Shown: positions 37,374 through 49,691 of the stretch, in pieces
Position numbering within the stretch: the stretch's first letter is position 1
How the letters are laid out: each line of letters opens with the position of its first letter
Assembly (NCBI RefSeq): GCF_001632365.1
Contig: NW_024468511.1
Coordinates: forward strand, 281,676 to 345,675
Direction: 5' to 3'
From: Laetiporus sulphureus 93-53
Lineage: Eukaryota; Basidiomycota; Agaricomycetes; Polyporales; Laetiporaceae
Length of the DNA stretch: 64,000 nt
Program-made: the position numbers and the translations under genes
The notes under the pieces: model-generated
The model's database searches: none
Seen by the model: only the letters and a program-made list of their open reading frames with translations
What the model was told of the DNA's origin: nothing

Positions 37374-38228
37374 AATCAGCCGTTGGGATGAACGCGTTGT
37401 GCAGTCTGACGCGTCGTACACTTCGAGAGGAGGAACAAGGTGGAAAATAAGGAAAGCTGAGGCGCTGCAGCATGCTCCGGAGTACGCGTCGCGATCAAGC
37501 ATTGCATCACGTGACTGGGTTTTCCCGAAGGTACTGACCGATGCCCGACCCTCGTCCGACCTGTCACGGTCACGGTCGGCGCTTACGGGCGCTTAGGCTC
37601 TATGCTTGGGCATTATTTCTATTTGTGGTAAATTAAGCGTGCTTGTCACGGCATCTTAGGGTCACAGAAGGTCACAGTTAAGTCGATTAGCACCGGACGC
37701 GATCACGAGATCCCCTAGGTTGCGTAGAACGAATCCGAGGACCGAATAGCAAGACATAGGTACAGGTCAAGCGAGGCGAGGGAAAGGTACACGGAATCCT
37801 GTCCGGCATGCATAACTACATCTGGCACTGAGTACACAAACTGGCGCAGGAAAACTGCTGGACGTTCTAGAAAATATGGAGCGAGAGTCGAGATAATCTT
37901 GTGCGAAGATGGCGATTGCGGGGACAAGGGATGTCATGATGACCGTGGACGACGGCGTAACTGTAGTTGTCGACAAATAGGACATGGGGTATGCAATAGG
38001 CCATAGTAAACATGGCATCGACGTGCCATATCCAGGATCACGGCGACGGCATGATGAAGGCGGACCGGGTTCAAGGATGAGAGTACGATGCTCGGGCTAA
38101 GGTCTGGATGATTCATAGACGGGACGGAATTTCTCCAGGGAAGGAGGGGGGGATAGGAGCTGCACGTTCAGGTTGATTTGGAGAGGAAAGTGAAGGCGAG
38201 ACGGCATGACTGCAAAGGCAGTAATTGC
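37374..38228. other. Intergenic, no gene recognised
   Basis: About 850 bp. Short open frames only. Confidence 0.45.
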
Positions 38229-39646
38229 CTATGCGGCAGCTTGCTCGGTTGGACGAGGCTGCTCATGTACCAGTTGTTTCGTCTTGAATGCCCTCTCAGC
38301 ATCACTTGGAAATCGGCCTCCGACATAAGTAATACTGCATCTACGTGAGTTCAGTCAGGTATCCAGGAGATGAGGATGACGCACTTCAACATGTTCTTGT
38401 TATTCAGTTTAGGAAAACCGGCAAGGATCTCTGTGGAAAAGCTAACACGCTGTGAGTCATCCAACACAATACTGAATAGATCATAGTCTATGGAAACGTC
38501 TTGCAGCTCGGCAAAGTGTCCCTCAGCCAAAAGCTCATCGATCTGAATGCAGACCTCCGGATTCAATGCATTAAGCAAGGCATCTGTTTCCCATCCTGAA
38601 TGGCCTCGTATGGAGAAATAGATATACTTGAGATCTTTTGATGATATTGTGTTGAGCAGAGGCAGCAGCACACTCTGGACAAACAGTGCAGCATCATCCA
38701 TTTCTGAAGGGTGGATTTCCAGAATTAGTTTCTGCAGATTGACATTTGCTTCGAAGCTGATAGGGTGCACTTGAAAAGTATGAGCCAAGCTGTGCACGTA
38801 AAATTATTTTATTGCGTAATCACAGAGTAAGGGTTGGATGTCGCTATGGCCATCTTCCTCTGGTGCCCGGAAAATGAAATTTGCCCGCTTGAGCCTCGTG
38901 CCGGCGATCTTCAGGAGGTCTTGAGCGAAAGTAAGAGCCGCCGCAGAGACTTGCAGATGTAAGTCGAGTGTTTTGAGGGTAGCTTAATCCAGCAGACAGA
39001 GAAGAATATGTCCAATGCCTTCGAAGCACGACAGGTACAAGTCAAAATAAGTCACTGCCGTCAAAGGCATGCGGTGGCATTCAGGCGGTGGAGCCATGGA
39101 CCTTGATGCGCTCCAGCGCAGATAATAGCAACGAAGGGACTGCAGACGAGGAAATGAACAGACGACCTGAAAGAAGGAGCTCGCCGATGGCAACATCACA
39201 TTACGTAGCGACAGCGATGTGATATGACTGAATTCGGGCAAGCACCAAAAAGCCAAATTGCGCATAGAGCTTTGCTCGAAGCTGACGTCGAAGAAGTTGA
39301 GCAAGGCCAGCTTCGGAAGTTTCCCTGCCAGCGTTATGAGAATCGATGCCAACTCCGGACCAGTCACTTCGGTCTTCGAATTCCCTATCTGTAAGCTTCG
39401 CACACGGGCACCGAGGAGAGGTGTTTGCGTCAGTGACCTCGCACAGGCGATCGCCTGTTCGCGAGTGTGGAGCGCGAGCTCCTCGAAAAGGCCCGCGCGA
39501 CTCTCGGCGTCGCCCTCGTTCAACAGAGTCGGCCTTTCCAAATATGGACTGAGATGGTCGATGATGCGCTCGCGGATTTCGGGCGCAAGCCGAGGCTGAG
39601 GGTTATTGACAGGCGGGGTAGCATTGGTGTCTACTGGAGCGGCCAT
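38229..39646 (-). pseudogene. F-box/LRR-like gene, probably disrupted
   Basis: Minus-strand gene starting MAAPVDTNATPPVNNPQPRL with an F-box-like APEIRERIIDHLSPYL. Leucine-rich segments follow (LPKLALLNFFDVSFEQSS, FSHITSLSLRNVMLPSASS, FPRLQSLRCYYLRWSA). The frame then meets TAA at 38984-38986. It continues beyond for some 40 residues that look coding (TLKTLDLHLQVSAAALTFAQ). The only obvious downstream intron (35 nt, ending ACGTGCACAG) is out of phase with the next exon (LAHTFQVHPISFEANVNLQ). A last exon ends TEQAAA. A 48-nt intron with donor GTCTGC could remove the TAA, so decay is likely but not proven. Confidence 0.6.
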
Positions 39647-40394
39647 GGCAGGATCGGACGGCTTGTGTCATTATATGAGCAAATGTCCGAGAATATGATT
39701 GTAGTTGCTCACAAATGAATCAAATGTGCGCGAGACGTGGCTTGTCAAAATGGAGAACGACGATGATATATATGTGCTGACATCACACAGAACCACAAGC
39801 GTTCAACGTTCAACGTTTCAACTAGTGTTGACACTCACACAGCCTTTTTGATGGCAGTTCGATCATCGCATAGCATCATCGCATATTATAAAAGACTTCA
39901 TATTGTCTTGATTGCCCCCCTGGACCGTTCCAATGCCAAACGGTTATGCTGGGCGCATGTGAGAGAAGCAAAGCAAGTATCATGATTTATATGACTTGAG
40001 GGCACTGGTCGTGACGCGTGAAGGTTTGAACTCCCGAATGCATGGGTCCTGCAGGCGTGAGGCTTTAATATTGAATATTAAATATGAGAGCAACCGTGCA
40101 ACAGTTGATTTGTCGACTTCAAGTCTTGCAAGCCCCTGAATGAAAGGTACTCGGAATAGATCAGAGCATTCTCGGCGGCTGTCTTGTGAAGATCGGGAAC
40201 GGAACAAGCGCACCGTCACGTCCTGTGGCGGCGAGCTTCATTTTTTGCGGCGCGCTAGGACTAGTTCAACGGAAACATTTCTTCGAGCACAATGGCGCAG
40301 TACATCAATTCCTTCCACAGATGACCCAGAGTACAACTGAAAGCGACAGCAACGACGACGTCAAAGCACGGTGAACCGAGACATCCGGACGCCT
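39647..40394. other. Intergenic, no gene recognised
   Basis: About 750 bp, AT richer than its surroundings; no exon seen. Confidence 0.45.
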
Positions 40395-42701
40395 TCAAGT
40401 CCGTAACGCATCCCACCCCGCATGAGCGGGAACTTCCACCATCTCCATATCATCATCCTCGTCACTATCCTCCGTCTCCTGCGTCGTCAGATGCATATTG
40501 ACATCCTCGCTTGGCATGACGGGCACTGCAGGTCCACCTTCTCCCATATGCTCAAGATGCAATGAGTACGTCGAGGCACCCTCTGGCGACTGGCTCGGGC
40601 TCGATTCGACGCTCTTGCCCTTCTCCACTGCATCCTGCGCTTTGACATTTGACAGACTGGACGCGTCAACGTCCCCGGGACGCGCGACATGCACGAAGTC
40701 GGTCTCCTCTCCTTCATCGGCCTCTTCGCTATTAGCGATCTCCGCGAGCTGGGCGGCCAACAGCGCAAGCTGCGCCTGTAACGATGCCCGCTCTTCATCG
40801 GTTAGCGTAATACGTTGCCCACCGGCGCTTGACCTTGCGATTGCACTTTCATAAGCGCCAGTGAAGCCTATTCCAGTACTCGCACCGGCGGGTGCATATT
40901 GCGAGTTAGAAGCAGTAGCAGTAGCAGGAGTCCCTTGTTGCGGGGTATCTGCAGGGAGGTTGAAATTTATCGCCTCCAATATATGCTGTGCTGCCTCCCA
41001 AGCACTAGCATTGCTCGTGCCATCGGCACTATCTTTCTGATTCTCCTGAGATGCAGACTCTGTCGCCGGGTCTGACGAGGCAATCGTATATAGTGAAGAA
41101 GTTGCGAGAGTGGCCGTAGCAGGAATCGCAGAGGACGCCAATGTTGTGGTGCCAGGTTTGCCGATGATTGTAACGTCGTGCGAGGGGAACGCTGGGTATC
41201 CAGGAGTACCATACGACGGATAGCCCATTGGTGGATAGCCATAGGGATAGCCCGGATATGCCCCAGCCTGAGGTCCATTGGACTGGAGATAGGGAGGTTG
41301 CTGACGCTGTTGGTGGTGGTGATGCTGTAGGGGAGCGTTGGTGAATGGAGACGAAGGTGGCTGTGGTGGATGGTGCATAGCATATGTTGTCTGTGCCAAC
41401 GTTTGTGGGCGGCGCGTCGTACGTTTCGACGTCTGTAGTACATTATAACACTGTGATGAGCACACAACAAGCACAACTGGCAGCCCGGACAGTTACGATT
41501 CGAGACTTACAGCGCCTCCCTCCCACGTCGAATTCAATCGATATCTCCCGCTCGGCCTCTTTTCCAGCCTGCCCCGCTTGTACGCTTTCTGGAGCGCCTG
41601 GCTCGCGCTCGGTCTGAAGTTCGTCTGTAACGGATAATGCGCCGCCATCCACGCGAACAGATCCTTGGGCGCCGCACCCTCAGGGTCTCCCGTGTCGAGC
41701 AACGCCTCCACAATCATCTCCTCGTACGACGGCAAATCGTCCGCCGGCGGCGGCGGGACAGGCACTTGCGAGGGCATCGAAGAGCTGGGCACAGAACCGG
41801 CGTGGGATGGGGACGAGTGAGAGTATGGATACGATGGGTACGGAGACTGGATGTGCGCGTGCCCTAGTACCGGCGAGAGGTAGCCAGGAGGAGGAGGATA
41901 GGCTGCATAGTGGAAAGGCGGAAGGTATCCGTTAGAGTGGGGTAACGGCGGCGCGTAATACGGTGTATGAGGGTATGCAGGCTGCTGTGTCTGAGGGCTG
42001 TAGCCGTATGGTGCGTAAGGGTATGGCGAATGGGGGTGAGTCTGCGCCTTCGTGGCGGGTTGGGACTGGGGCGTCGGCGCATCAGAGGTAGAGGCGGACG
42101 CTGTGGCAGACTGCGATGCTGTCGGAGGAGCAGGGGTAGAAGAGGCCACAGTCGAAGCAACAGATGTAGGGGTCTCTGGCGACTTTTGGGGAGGCTCAAC
42201 TGCAGTGGTGGGTGCGTCCGTCTGAGGCTGCTGAGCTGCCTTCATGGATGCATCATCCACCAGAGAAGCCATCGGAGGCGCGACATCTCCGTTCATCGTC
42301 GGACGAGGCGGATGCACCTGCTGCGAGGATACATCAGCCGCAGCGCCGGCGGGGGCGGGTTGGGGTGCGAAGGGTGGGTCCACATTGGTAGGTATGACGA
42401 TAGTGTTCGCGGGTGTGAGAGGCTCCTTCTTCAGAGCAAGAATGGCGGCTTCGAGGTCAGCGGGCCATACGGTGTTGCGCACCTGCGGCGGTACATGGGG
42501 CTCGAACGCGAGACATATCTCGATGATTTCCACTTGAGGCAAAACGCTCAGGTAGCTTCTCTTAAGGCTCTTCAGAGATTCGTCTGAAGACTCTAGATAG
42601 ATCGAGAGTTAGGATGCTCTTTTGATGCCTGTATGTCATTATTCTCACAAACCTGGTGATAGTTGCGCTCCTTCGAGAGGAGGGCGGGGGGGTTCGCTCA
42701 T
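40395..42701 (-). CDS. Disordered Pro/Tyr-rich protein with H15/winged-helix-like segment
   Basis: Three exons. Exon 1 gives MSEPPRPPLEGAQLSP. Exon 2 continues ESSDESLKSLKRSYLSVLPQ, then a long low-complexity region rich in Pro, Ala, Ser and Tyr. It ends with LPSYEEMIVEALLDTGDPEG, DLFAWMAAHYPLQTNFRPSA and RGRLEKRPSGRYRLN, which has the pattern of a linker-histone (H15) winged-helix domain. Exon 3 begins CYNVLQTSKRTTRRP and holds His/Gln-rich and Pro/Gly/Tyr-rich stretches, a helical segment (DEERASLQAQLALLAAQLAE) and an acidic end (ETEDSDEDDDMEMVEV). A chromatin-associated or transcription-related nuclear protein is inferred. It is too long and too acidic for a normal histone H1. Confidence 0.75.
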
Positions 42702-44649
42702 CGTTTGCAGCTATATAGCGGCTGCACAGTTCCTCAACTCAAACTTTTCAGCCACCCGCGGACGAGCGTCTGACGTCTATGGGGGTCAACGACATTAATT
42801 ACCCGCGTATTCGTTGCTATTCGTTGTGTCATAACACCCAATAACAACAATGTTGACTTCGGTCTTGTAATGCATACCATATTTATTAAAGTTCATCTCC
42901 CACAGACGCATCGTCTTAGTCTGCCGTCCATACCAATATATGCACTGGAGATACACATCAATGCCATAAGCCAGCAATTATGCGCTGCGACCGTAAACAG
43001 CTGGTGCCGGTGATCGTTCAACACAATAATCCCTCGGTCACAGTTCGGGCGACTGTTGTCTGATGAAAAGTTCAACGGCTTGTTTGAAGTCTCTCCACCA
43101 ACAATCTCGAACGTCGCATTTTCGAGATCGCAGAACTCTGAGCACGACAGAGGTGAAGCGATATCCTCAATCCAAGCGGTCAGATCTCGCGGATGCGAGA
43201 TTTATCATTCGGACAGGGCGACGGATCCAGAACACAATATTGAGGACACTGGGAGTCTTGATCCACGATACGAAGGTCACGACCTACGTGGGGAATCGTC
43301 TCTAAACTCCCCTCCCTGAAAATGCGAGACTGAAGCCAACGGGGCTATGGAGCAATGTAATCCGAAAATGTGTAGGCCAGTGCACTTGCAAAAACCGCAG
43401 TTCACGCCTGAAGCGGCCCAGTCCTCTACAACCGCCTTTGCTGCAAATTCTGTAGCGATGAGAGTTCCGGAAGCGGCTGTACAGGTGGGAACCCACAAAA
43501 TAGTAACGACGTGTGAGTTCGAGCACCTCTATGTTGTTGAATTCACGAAGGATGTCGGGAAACAAAAACGGCCCGTCGACTTTGATCCCACCGACCTGGC
43601 CATCATGGAGGCAGCGAACGGACGTTGCGAGCGGAGAGAGCGGCGAAAGTGAGGGGGGGGGGGGCAATCATACCGAAATTGATGATCCTCAATCTATCGC
43701 TGCGCGCATTCCTTCACGATTCGTCCAGCGCCGTCGTCTCCTGCGCTATCCGAGCATCAAGTCTGAGAGCGTCTGGGAGCTGCTTCTTGAACAGGAGTGA
43801 GTACGTTTCTGATCTCTTGCGACCTGAGAAAACCAGAGATAACCCTGGATTGAGCCGTGCAGCTATGCAATTGCTCCATGACATGAAAAAGAACGAGCCG
43901 ACGCTCAGGAAGGAGCTTACGAAGGAGCCGGTGACGAGGATTGCATCGGCAAGGAGAACACTGATTTGGTTGCAGGGCTCGGAGGAAGAAAATATTTCTC
44001 ATATCGCATTTTGCGGCGAGGGGTCTGCACCTATATAATGACCTGAGCAAGGCAATGCACCTCATCATACCTTGCCATGTCGGGACTCTTGAGGATAGTC
44101 AATATCAGAAGCGTTTTCGTGGGTTCTTGAACTACTCGGTCAGTATCGAAACGGAATCGGATACCGACTCAGGCCTGGGATACGGGTGCGCGCCAACCAG
44201 ATAGAGCAAACGAAAAACAATGTCCGCATGGGCAATGGTTTGTTGGGTGTGACCATCCAGAGTCCGAACTCCCGCAGCGCTAGTGCGAGGCGGGAGGAGG
44301 CGGGGCACTACCGCATATGGAAAACAAGGGTGGCTGTGCAGTCCGGTTACCAAGCCACCGCGCGCCGTTGCATTTCGAATTTAATCTGGTGAGGCGGGAT
44401 AATTCGAAATTGGCGGAATATCATTCGTAGTACCCATCTAATTAGAGTACCCTCGTTACGCTGGATTGTCCAGAGGCAGGACGAATATTGACTGTATAAT
44501 GGTTGTGGCTGGGGTACTCATGCGAGATCTTTGAAAAAATTCCAAGCCTTCATGCATTCGTGCTTCAAGCAACATTCTACAATCGGTGAATGGTGTCATT
44601 GCAATGATAGTCTGCTGCCCACGAATCAAAAAGTGATCAGCTAGTTAAG

Positions 44650-45030
44650 CAGAAACTAGTCAGAGGCGGCTTACTTTCCTACGGTACTCGTACGAGCCCG
44701 ATAGCATTCGTAAATCAGTAGACACCACAATAGCAACATCCAACTGCACCGTGATCATTATGCCGTGGAGCACAGGCGGAATATTGCGAATGTGAGTTCC
44801 CCGGACGCTCGGCAAGGGCAGCTGGATGTAACCCGCGAGCATCATTATCCAGAATTGTATAAGCGGTCGAAGGCAACATGAATGCTGATATCGCGATAAC
44901 AAACGAGGCGAGAGGCAGGACAGACGAAACGGCTAGAACTTGCACGGTGTTCCTAAAATTCCAAGCTCGAACTAGCAGTGGGATGAGCATGGACCAAAAT
45001 AGGACATGATAATATCCAGCCGAACTTGAC
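44650..45030 (-). pseudogene. Possible remnant of multi-spanning membrane protein gene
   Basis: One minus frame reads VLFWSMLIPLLVRAWNFRNT, VQVLAVSSVLPLASFVIAIS, AFMLPSTAYTILDNDA. A neighbouring frame continues GTHIRNIPPVLHGIMITVQL, DVAIVVSTDLRMLSGSYEYR, before a GTAAG donor. The hydrophobic pattern recalls the membrane proteins common in Agaricomycetes (compare 60011-61368), but no complete gene can be assembled. This is weak evidence. Confidence 0.2.
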
Positions 45031-47778
45031 CTGGTCGACAGGTCTCACCCGTTGACATTCCTGCAGGAGGATTCAGAGCATGCCAGCATACTGATACAAG
45101 ACGAGATGTCTAAGATCGTTGTGGATCGTACGCAGATGGCGAAACGACATTCACAGAAGAGCACAGAGCATGGCAAAACCCGCGCACAAACCCACTCGGA
45201 AACCAGCAAGACAATCAGAGCGAGCTAGAAGACGCGGTACTTTCGTTAGCGTCCACGCCATAGGAGAACACATGTACGAGCTCGAGAAGATCGCACCAGG
45301 AGTACAGCAATGCTCAAGACGAACAAGAAGCGCTATATCCGCGACGCACCCTAGAAGATTGCAGGGCATACCGGACGGTGACGAGCTTCTATGCGTCACC
45401 ACAACATACGAGGCGTCAATCTATCAATGGCAATATATTAGATTCAGGGGCTTCAAACGGTTATCAAGAAGGCCTAGGGGAGACGCTCATTGGAAGGTTA
45501 CCTCTTGAGGGAGACGGTCTCTTCGCTGAGAGCGCTGATCGTCCGTTATGGCAGTGAATGTAAGAAGATGAAAGTCTCGCGCGCGGCTGCGCGATGCGAC
45601 CCTTGTTGACAGATATCCAGATAACCATCGCCTTCTCAGGAGCAGGGTTCGAAGGAGTCGCATACACTCCACTGAGGTTTGCTAGCTCCTCCTTGGGCTC
45701 TCGGAGCATAACTGAATAAATGCAGGGTGGAGATGGCTCATTCAGCTCCACAGCACCCCAATCGCACGATTATAATCGGTGAAGGCGCGAGTACGTGATG
45801 ATAACCGACGTCGCCACCAGTATCAATACGATACAAAAATAGCGCGTGGGCGCGTGAACGAGACGGAGTTGAATGAGAAGTGGCTCAGGAAAGCAAGAGT
45901 ACTCTGTATGCTTCGGAGCACCTGCCAGCTCAGCTCATCACGCGTCCACGGATCCTGCCAGGGCCCACGTCAAGGATCGGGCACGAGTGCAGTTAACGTT
46001 AACCGCCAGAACAGATACGGTAGAGGTCCGAGCAGGAAGATGCGAAGGCGGCTCTGGCGCGTGAACGCGCCGATAACAAGCGTGCTGTGCAGGATGCCGT
46101 ATCTTCCACTGCCATTTCGGATATATCCCGCATCTGTCGCGCCCGCGATAGGCGAGAAATAGGACGAGTAGCATGAAAGAGGAAGGTGATGCCAGAGATA
46201 GAGCTGTGAGCGACCTTCGCGAATTCGAAGCGCGAGCACGCGCGCGCCGTGTCGTCAAGCTGAAGGCTGTCAGGAACGAAAACCCCGCTTGGACGAATAA
46301 AGTGACGACGGCCACTACAAATTCGCTGCGCTTCAAAAGGGTATTGCATGTGTGTTTTTGCTTGAAGGACCCCCAAAATCCCACCGATGACGCGTTGAGT
46401 GATCGAATGTGTGAAATGTGCTTGAAAAATGCTGATGGATTTACGATGCGGGCGACAGTGAGCTGTTTTGTCACTGGACGCCACCACGGCCTTCCGAGCA
46501 TCGCGCTTGACACACGCTCGTGTCCGCCGAGTGGTTTGGGGCGCGTACATTCGCGGAACTTAGGTCTCTTCTAGCGTCCGAGTGGTCCGACAGGGAAGAC
46601 GAATGTGGATCAGAGCCTTCAGAGATGTCTATGCAGTGTCAGGCTTGGAAGGTGAGAGTCAGGACGCCCACTGATCCGGGGGGCGGCATTGACGGCACTC
46701 TTTGCAATACCGTGTGCAATTGCCCCACCGACGTTCGGCTCTTCCGCTCACCCTCATTCGAAGTCGCTTGCGATTCGCCAGTGAAATCACCCTGGACGAA
46801 AGCACAATGTCATAAACATGGCAATCCGATGGTGGCAAGCGAGAAGCTTCGTGTGATGGAGCATCGATGTGCAGAGTTCTTCGCGTTGGGAACGCGCTAG
46901 CGTATCTGCGCCACTGCAGCGCGGAATGCACCCCAAGATAACCAATGCTCGTCATGGACGGTTTTGCAAGTGGACCAGGCGGCGATTGAAGGCGGCTTAT
47001 GGGAGACATTGCGGTCAGGATCGTCATATCGACAGAGCAGGATTGACTGGAGAGGTCGGAGAGTTGCCATTTCCAGGCGTGGGCGCTCGAGAGCCATTAG
47101 CGCCACCGCTCCGCTCTGCAGTGTAAGCGTTCACGCTGAAATCATAGCTCGACGTCGCCTCTTCGGTGTGGCGTCTCGCGAGTGGCTCGCCTTGGCGTCT
47201 TTGTATAGCCTCATGGAGGGTTGCGAGTACGTGGCGAGAAGCCTTCTGACAACGATATACTTAGTGTATCTTCTTAGCGGACACTTGTTTCATCGCGTGT
47301 GATCGCGTCACTTGGCTGCCGCGCACATTCACACACGTCGCGACGGCAGTGGGCAACGGTAAGGATGGAAGGACCCTCAAAGATAAATGGGCGGCGGTCG
47401 TGGAGCGGGCTGATTGCCGGAGAACCCCCGATTTGGCGGGCGTAGAAGGTGTTGCCTTTTACAACTCAACGCCTGCATCGATACCTCGGATTTTTGGCCA
47501 CTGCGCCCCAAAAAGGAAATGCCGAACAAGACTGCGCCGCGCTTCGGTCGCCTTCACAATTGTGCCGTCCGCCGCTTTCAGCGCCACCCCATTTCCTAAC
47601 CCTCGGAGCGCCTTTCTTCCAGAAGCGACCCTCCAAATTTTGTGTTGGACTATCTGTCACGGCCTTGACAAAGCCTCGCATGATTCTTTTCCACTCCCAT
47701 TTGTATATAATGGCCCGTGCTCGAACTCGCTATCCTCATCCGCTGCACTCAGTCGAATTCGAAACATACCCGAACCGA

Positions 47779-47786
47779 TATAAAAG
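47779..47786 (+). promoter_or_regulatory. TATA box of HAD phosphatase gene
   Basis: TATAAAAG about 100 bp upstream of the ATG at 47882, followed by a C/T-rich leader. Confidence 0.5.
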
Positions 47787-47881
47787 ACCATTCGGATTCT
47801 GCACCCTCTCCACCGTTGCACGGACTTGCCATCACCCATACCTTCATCATCCCCTCACTCTCCGCCTTCATTCTCAGTCAT

Positions 47882-49055
47882 CATGTCTTTTGAGAACAAC
47901 CAGAAGACTTTCTACGCCGATGCCGTCCTCTTTGACATGGTACGTCGATGGTTGATTTCTCTTTATCCAACTCGGTCCTCACAACGTGTTCTCTAGGACG
48001 GTACTCTCACAGACTCCATCTCCGCCGTTGAGGCTGCATGGGGCAAGGTCGCAAAGGACATCGGGCAGGACCCGGCCTACGTGATCGCTGCGACACACGG
48101 CAAACGCGCTGTGGACAACCTCGCGCAGTTCAAGCCCCACATCAAGTCGCACGAGATGGACGACGAGGTTCAGGCATTCGAGGAGTCCATCCTATACTTC
48201 GCCGATGCGTACAACATGCACGGCCCTGGCTCTTGCCAGAACTCTCCTCTCGCGTCCCCTGCTGCCTCCGGCGCAACCACACCCGCCCTCACCCCTGGCG
48301 CGTCGAACCCCTCATCGCGCAACTCATCCCGAGCGTCGTCGTTCGCCGGCGGCCTCAGCAACCTCACCGCATTCCGCCGTCGCCCATCATTCCTCCACCG
48401 TGTCAGCAGTCTGCTCGTGATGTCTGGCACAGACCGCGCTCGTGTCGCAGATGTGACGGTGGACGAGGACGAGGAGAGCATGTTCGAGCAGGAGAAGGGG
48501 AAGGAGGAGAAGATCCACCAGTTGGAGGCGTGGCAGCTGGAGGCGACCGCTGTCGACCGCTCTGTCCGCATCCTCCCTGGTGTGAAGAGGATGATCTCGT
48601 CCATCCCTGAGGGACGGTATGCTGTTGCTACTTCAGGTGCTAAGACATATGGTGCGTACAATTTTCTTCCCTTGTCTGCATGACCTGGCGCTGACCTATA
48701 TCGTCCTCCAGCGTACGGTTGCATGACCCGTGTCGGCATCACCCCACCCCCCGTCACCATCACTGCCGATGACAAGCGCCTCAAGGCCGGCAAGCCCGCC
48801 CCCGACCCCTTCCTCCTCGCCGCCAAGTGCCTCGGCTACGACGCGAAGAAATGCGTCGTCTTTGAGGACTCGCCCTCGGGCATCAAGGCTGGCGTTGCCT
48901 CCGGTGCGACAGTCATCGCCGTCTGCACGTCACACGAGCGTTCGAAGATCGAGAACTGCGGCGCGCACTATCTTGTCGAGAACATGGAGCGGATCAAGTG
49001 CGAGCCGGTCACCGTTGACGGCCAGCTCAAGCTCAGGTTCACCGTCTCCGAGTGA
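47882..49055 (+). CDS. HAD-superfamily phosphatase (glycerol-phosphate / deoxyglucose-6-phosphate phosphatase type)
   Basis: Three exons. MSFENNQKTFYADAVLFDM joins DGTLTDSISAVEAAWGKVA, giving HAD motif I (DMDGTL). Motif II is in RYAVATSGAKTYAYG, motif III in LKAGKPAPDPFLLAAKCLGY, and motif IV in CVVFEDSPSGIKAGVASGA. This order and the small alpha-helical cap match the yeast glycerol-1-phosphatase and 2-deoxyglucose-6-phosphatase group. The cap is interrupted by about 94 residues of low-complexity Ser/Pro/Ala-rich then acidic sequence (48231-48512) not typical of the family. It ends LKLRFTVSE. Substrate cannot be assigned from sequence. Confidence 0.88.
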
Positions 49056-49691
49056 GCGCACGCTGGTTCGTGCGCCGCTTGAGAGGATCCGGACTCCGGT
49101 GAGGTGTGGATGGAGGAGGTGTATGTGTAGCCGTAGCGTTCTCGATGCATCTTTTATGACATTTATCACGACACCTACCATGATATTCGCTTTCGCGTAC
49201 ACTGCTGGATAGTGTACATCTCATTATTGTACTGTACAATACCATAGACGCATTTCCTTCCCAATGCATGATGCCTTGCATCTTATCAAATCCTTCGTGT
49301 GATCATCCATAAATAAGTCATGTCCGTGTCCTCAAGAGCGGCTGGCATGGCACGACGCGCTCTGAGTGTACGTTAGTGTCACTGGGTCGCGACAAGCATG
49401 TGACACGCGACTCATTATCCTGTGACTTGACCGCGACGCGTCTCGCTGCAAGTAAGGCGCGAACGTTAACTCTTTCCGCCATCTTGCTACGGTTCTTTGA
49501 CGTCCATCCCGCCGATATACAGGTGAGTTATTCTGGCGACTCCTCTGTCGCGGAGACAGGAGCAATCGGCTTACTCAGCGGGCCACTCTACCTGGACGAT
49601 ACCCTGCTTCGACTACCTTGATTAATCGGAAGAGCTCACCACGACTTCAACCCGCACACACCAGCATAAGTTCGTCTCAAGGCCATCTATC
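49056..49691. other. Intergenic region upstream of RAD4
   Basis: About 640 bp. Contains one ACGCGT at 49436-49441, about 250 bp before the RAD4 ATG. Nothing coding seen. Confidence 0.45.

Larger units (their letters stand above)
42702..47881. other. Gene-poor region
   Basis: About 5.2 kb without a gene I can defend. Many overlapping open frames of 80-190 codons occur on both strands without motifs. A 12-base G run lies at 43653-43664. Minus-strand hydrophobic stretches near 44.6-45.0 kb may be a decayed membrane-protein gene (listed separately). The last 200 bp is the promoter of the HAD phosphatase. Confidence 0.45.

Noticed and set aside
43653..43664. Run of 12 G
   Set aside because: A simple homopolymer; no telomeric or G-quadruplex repeat unit around it.
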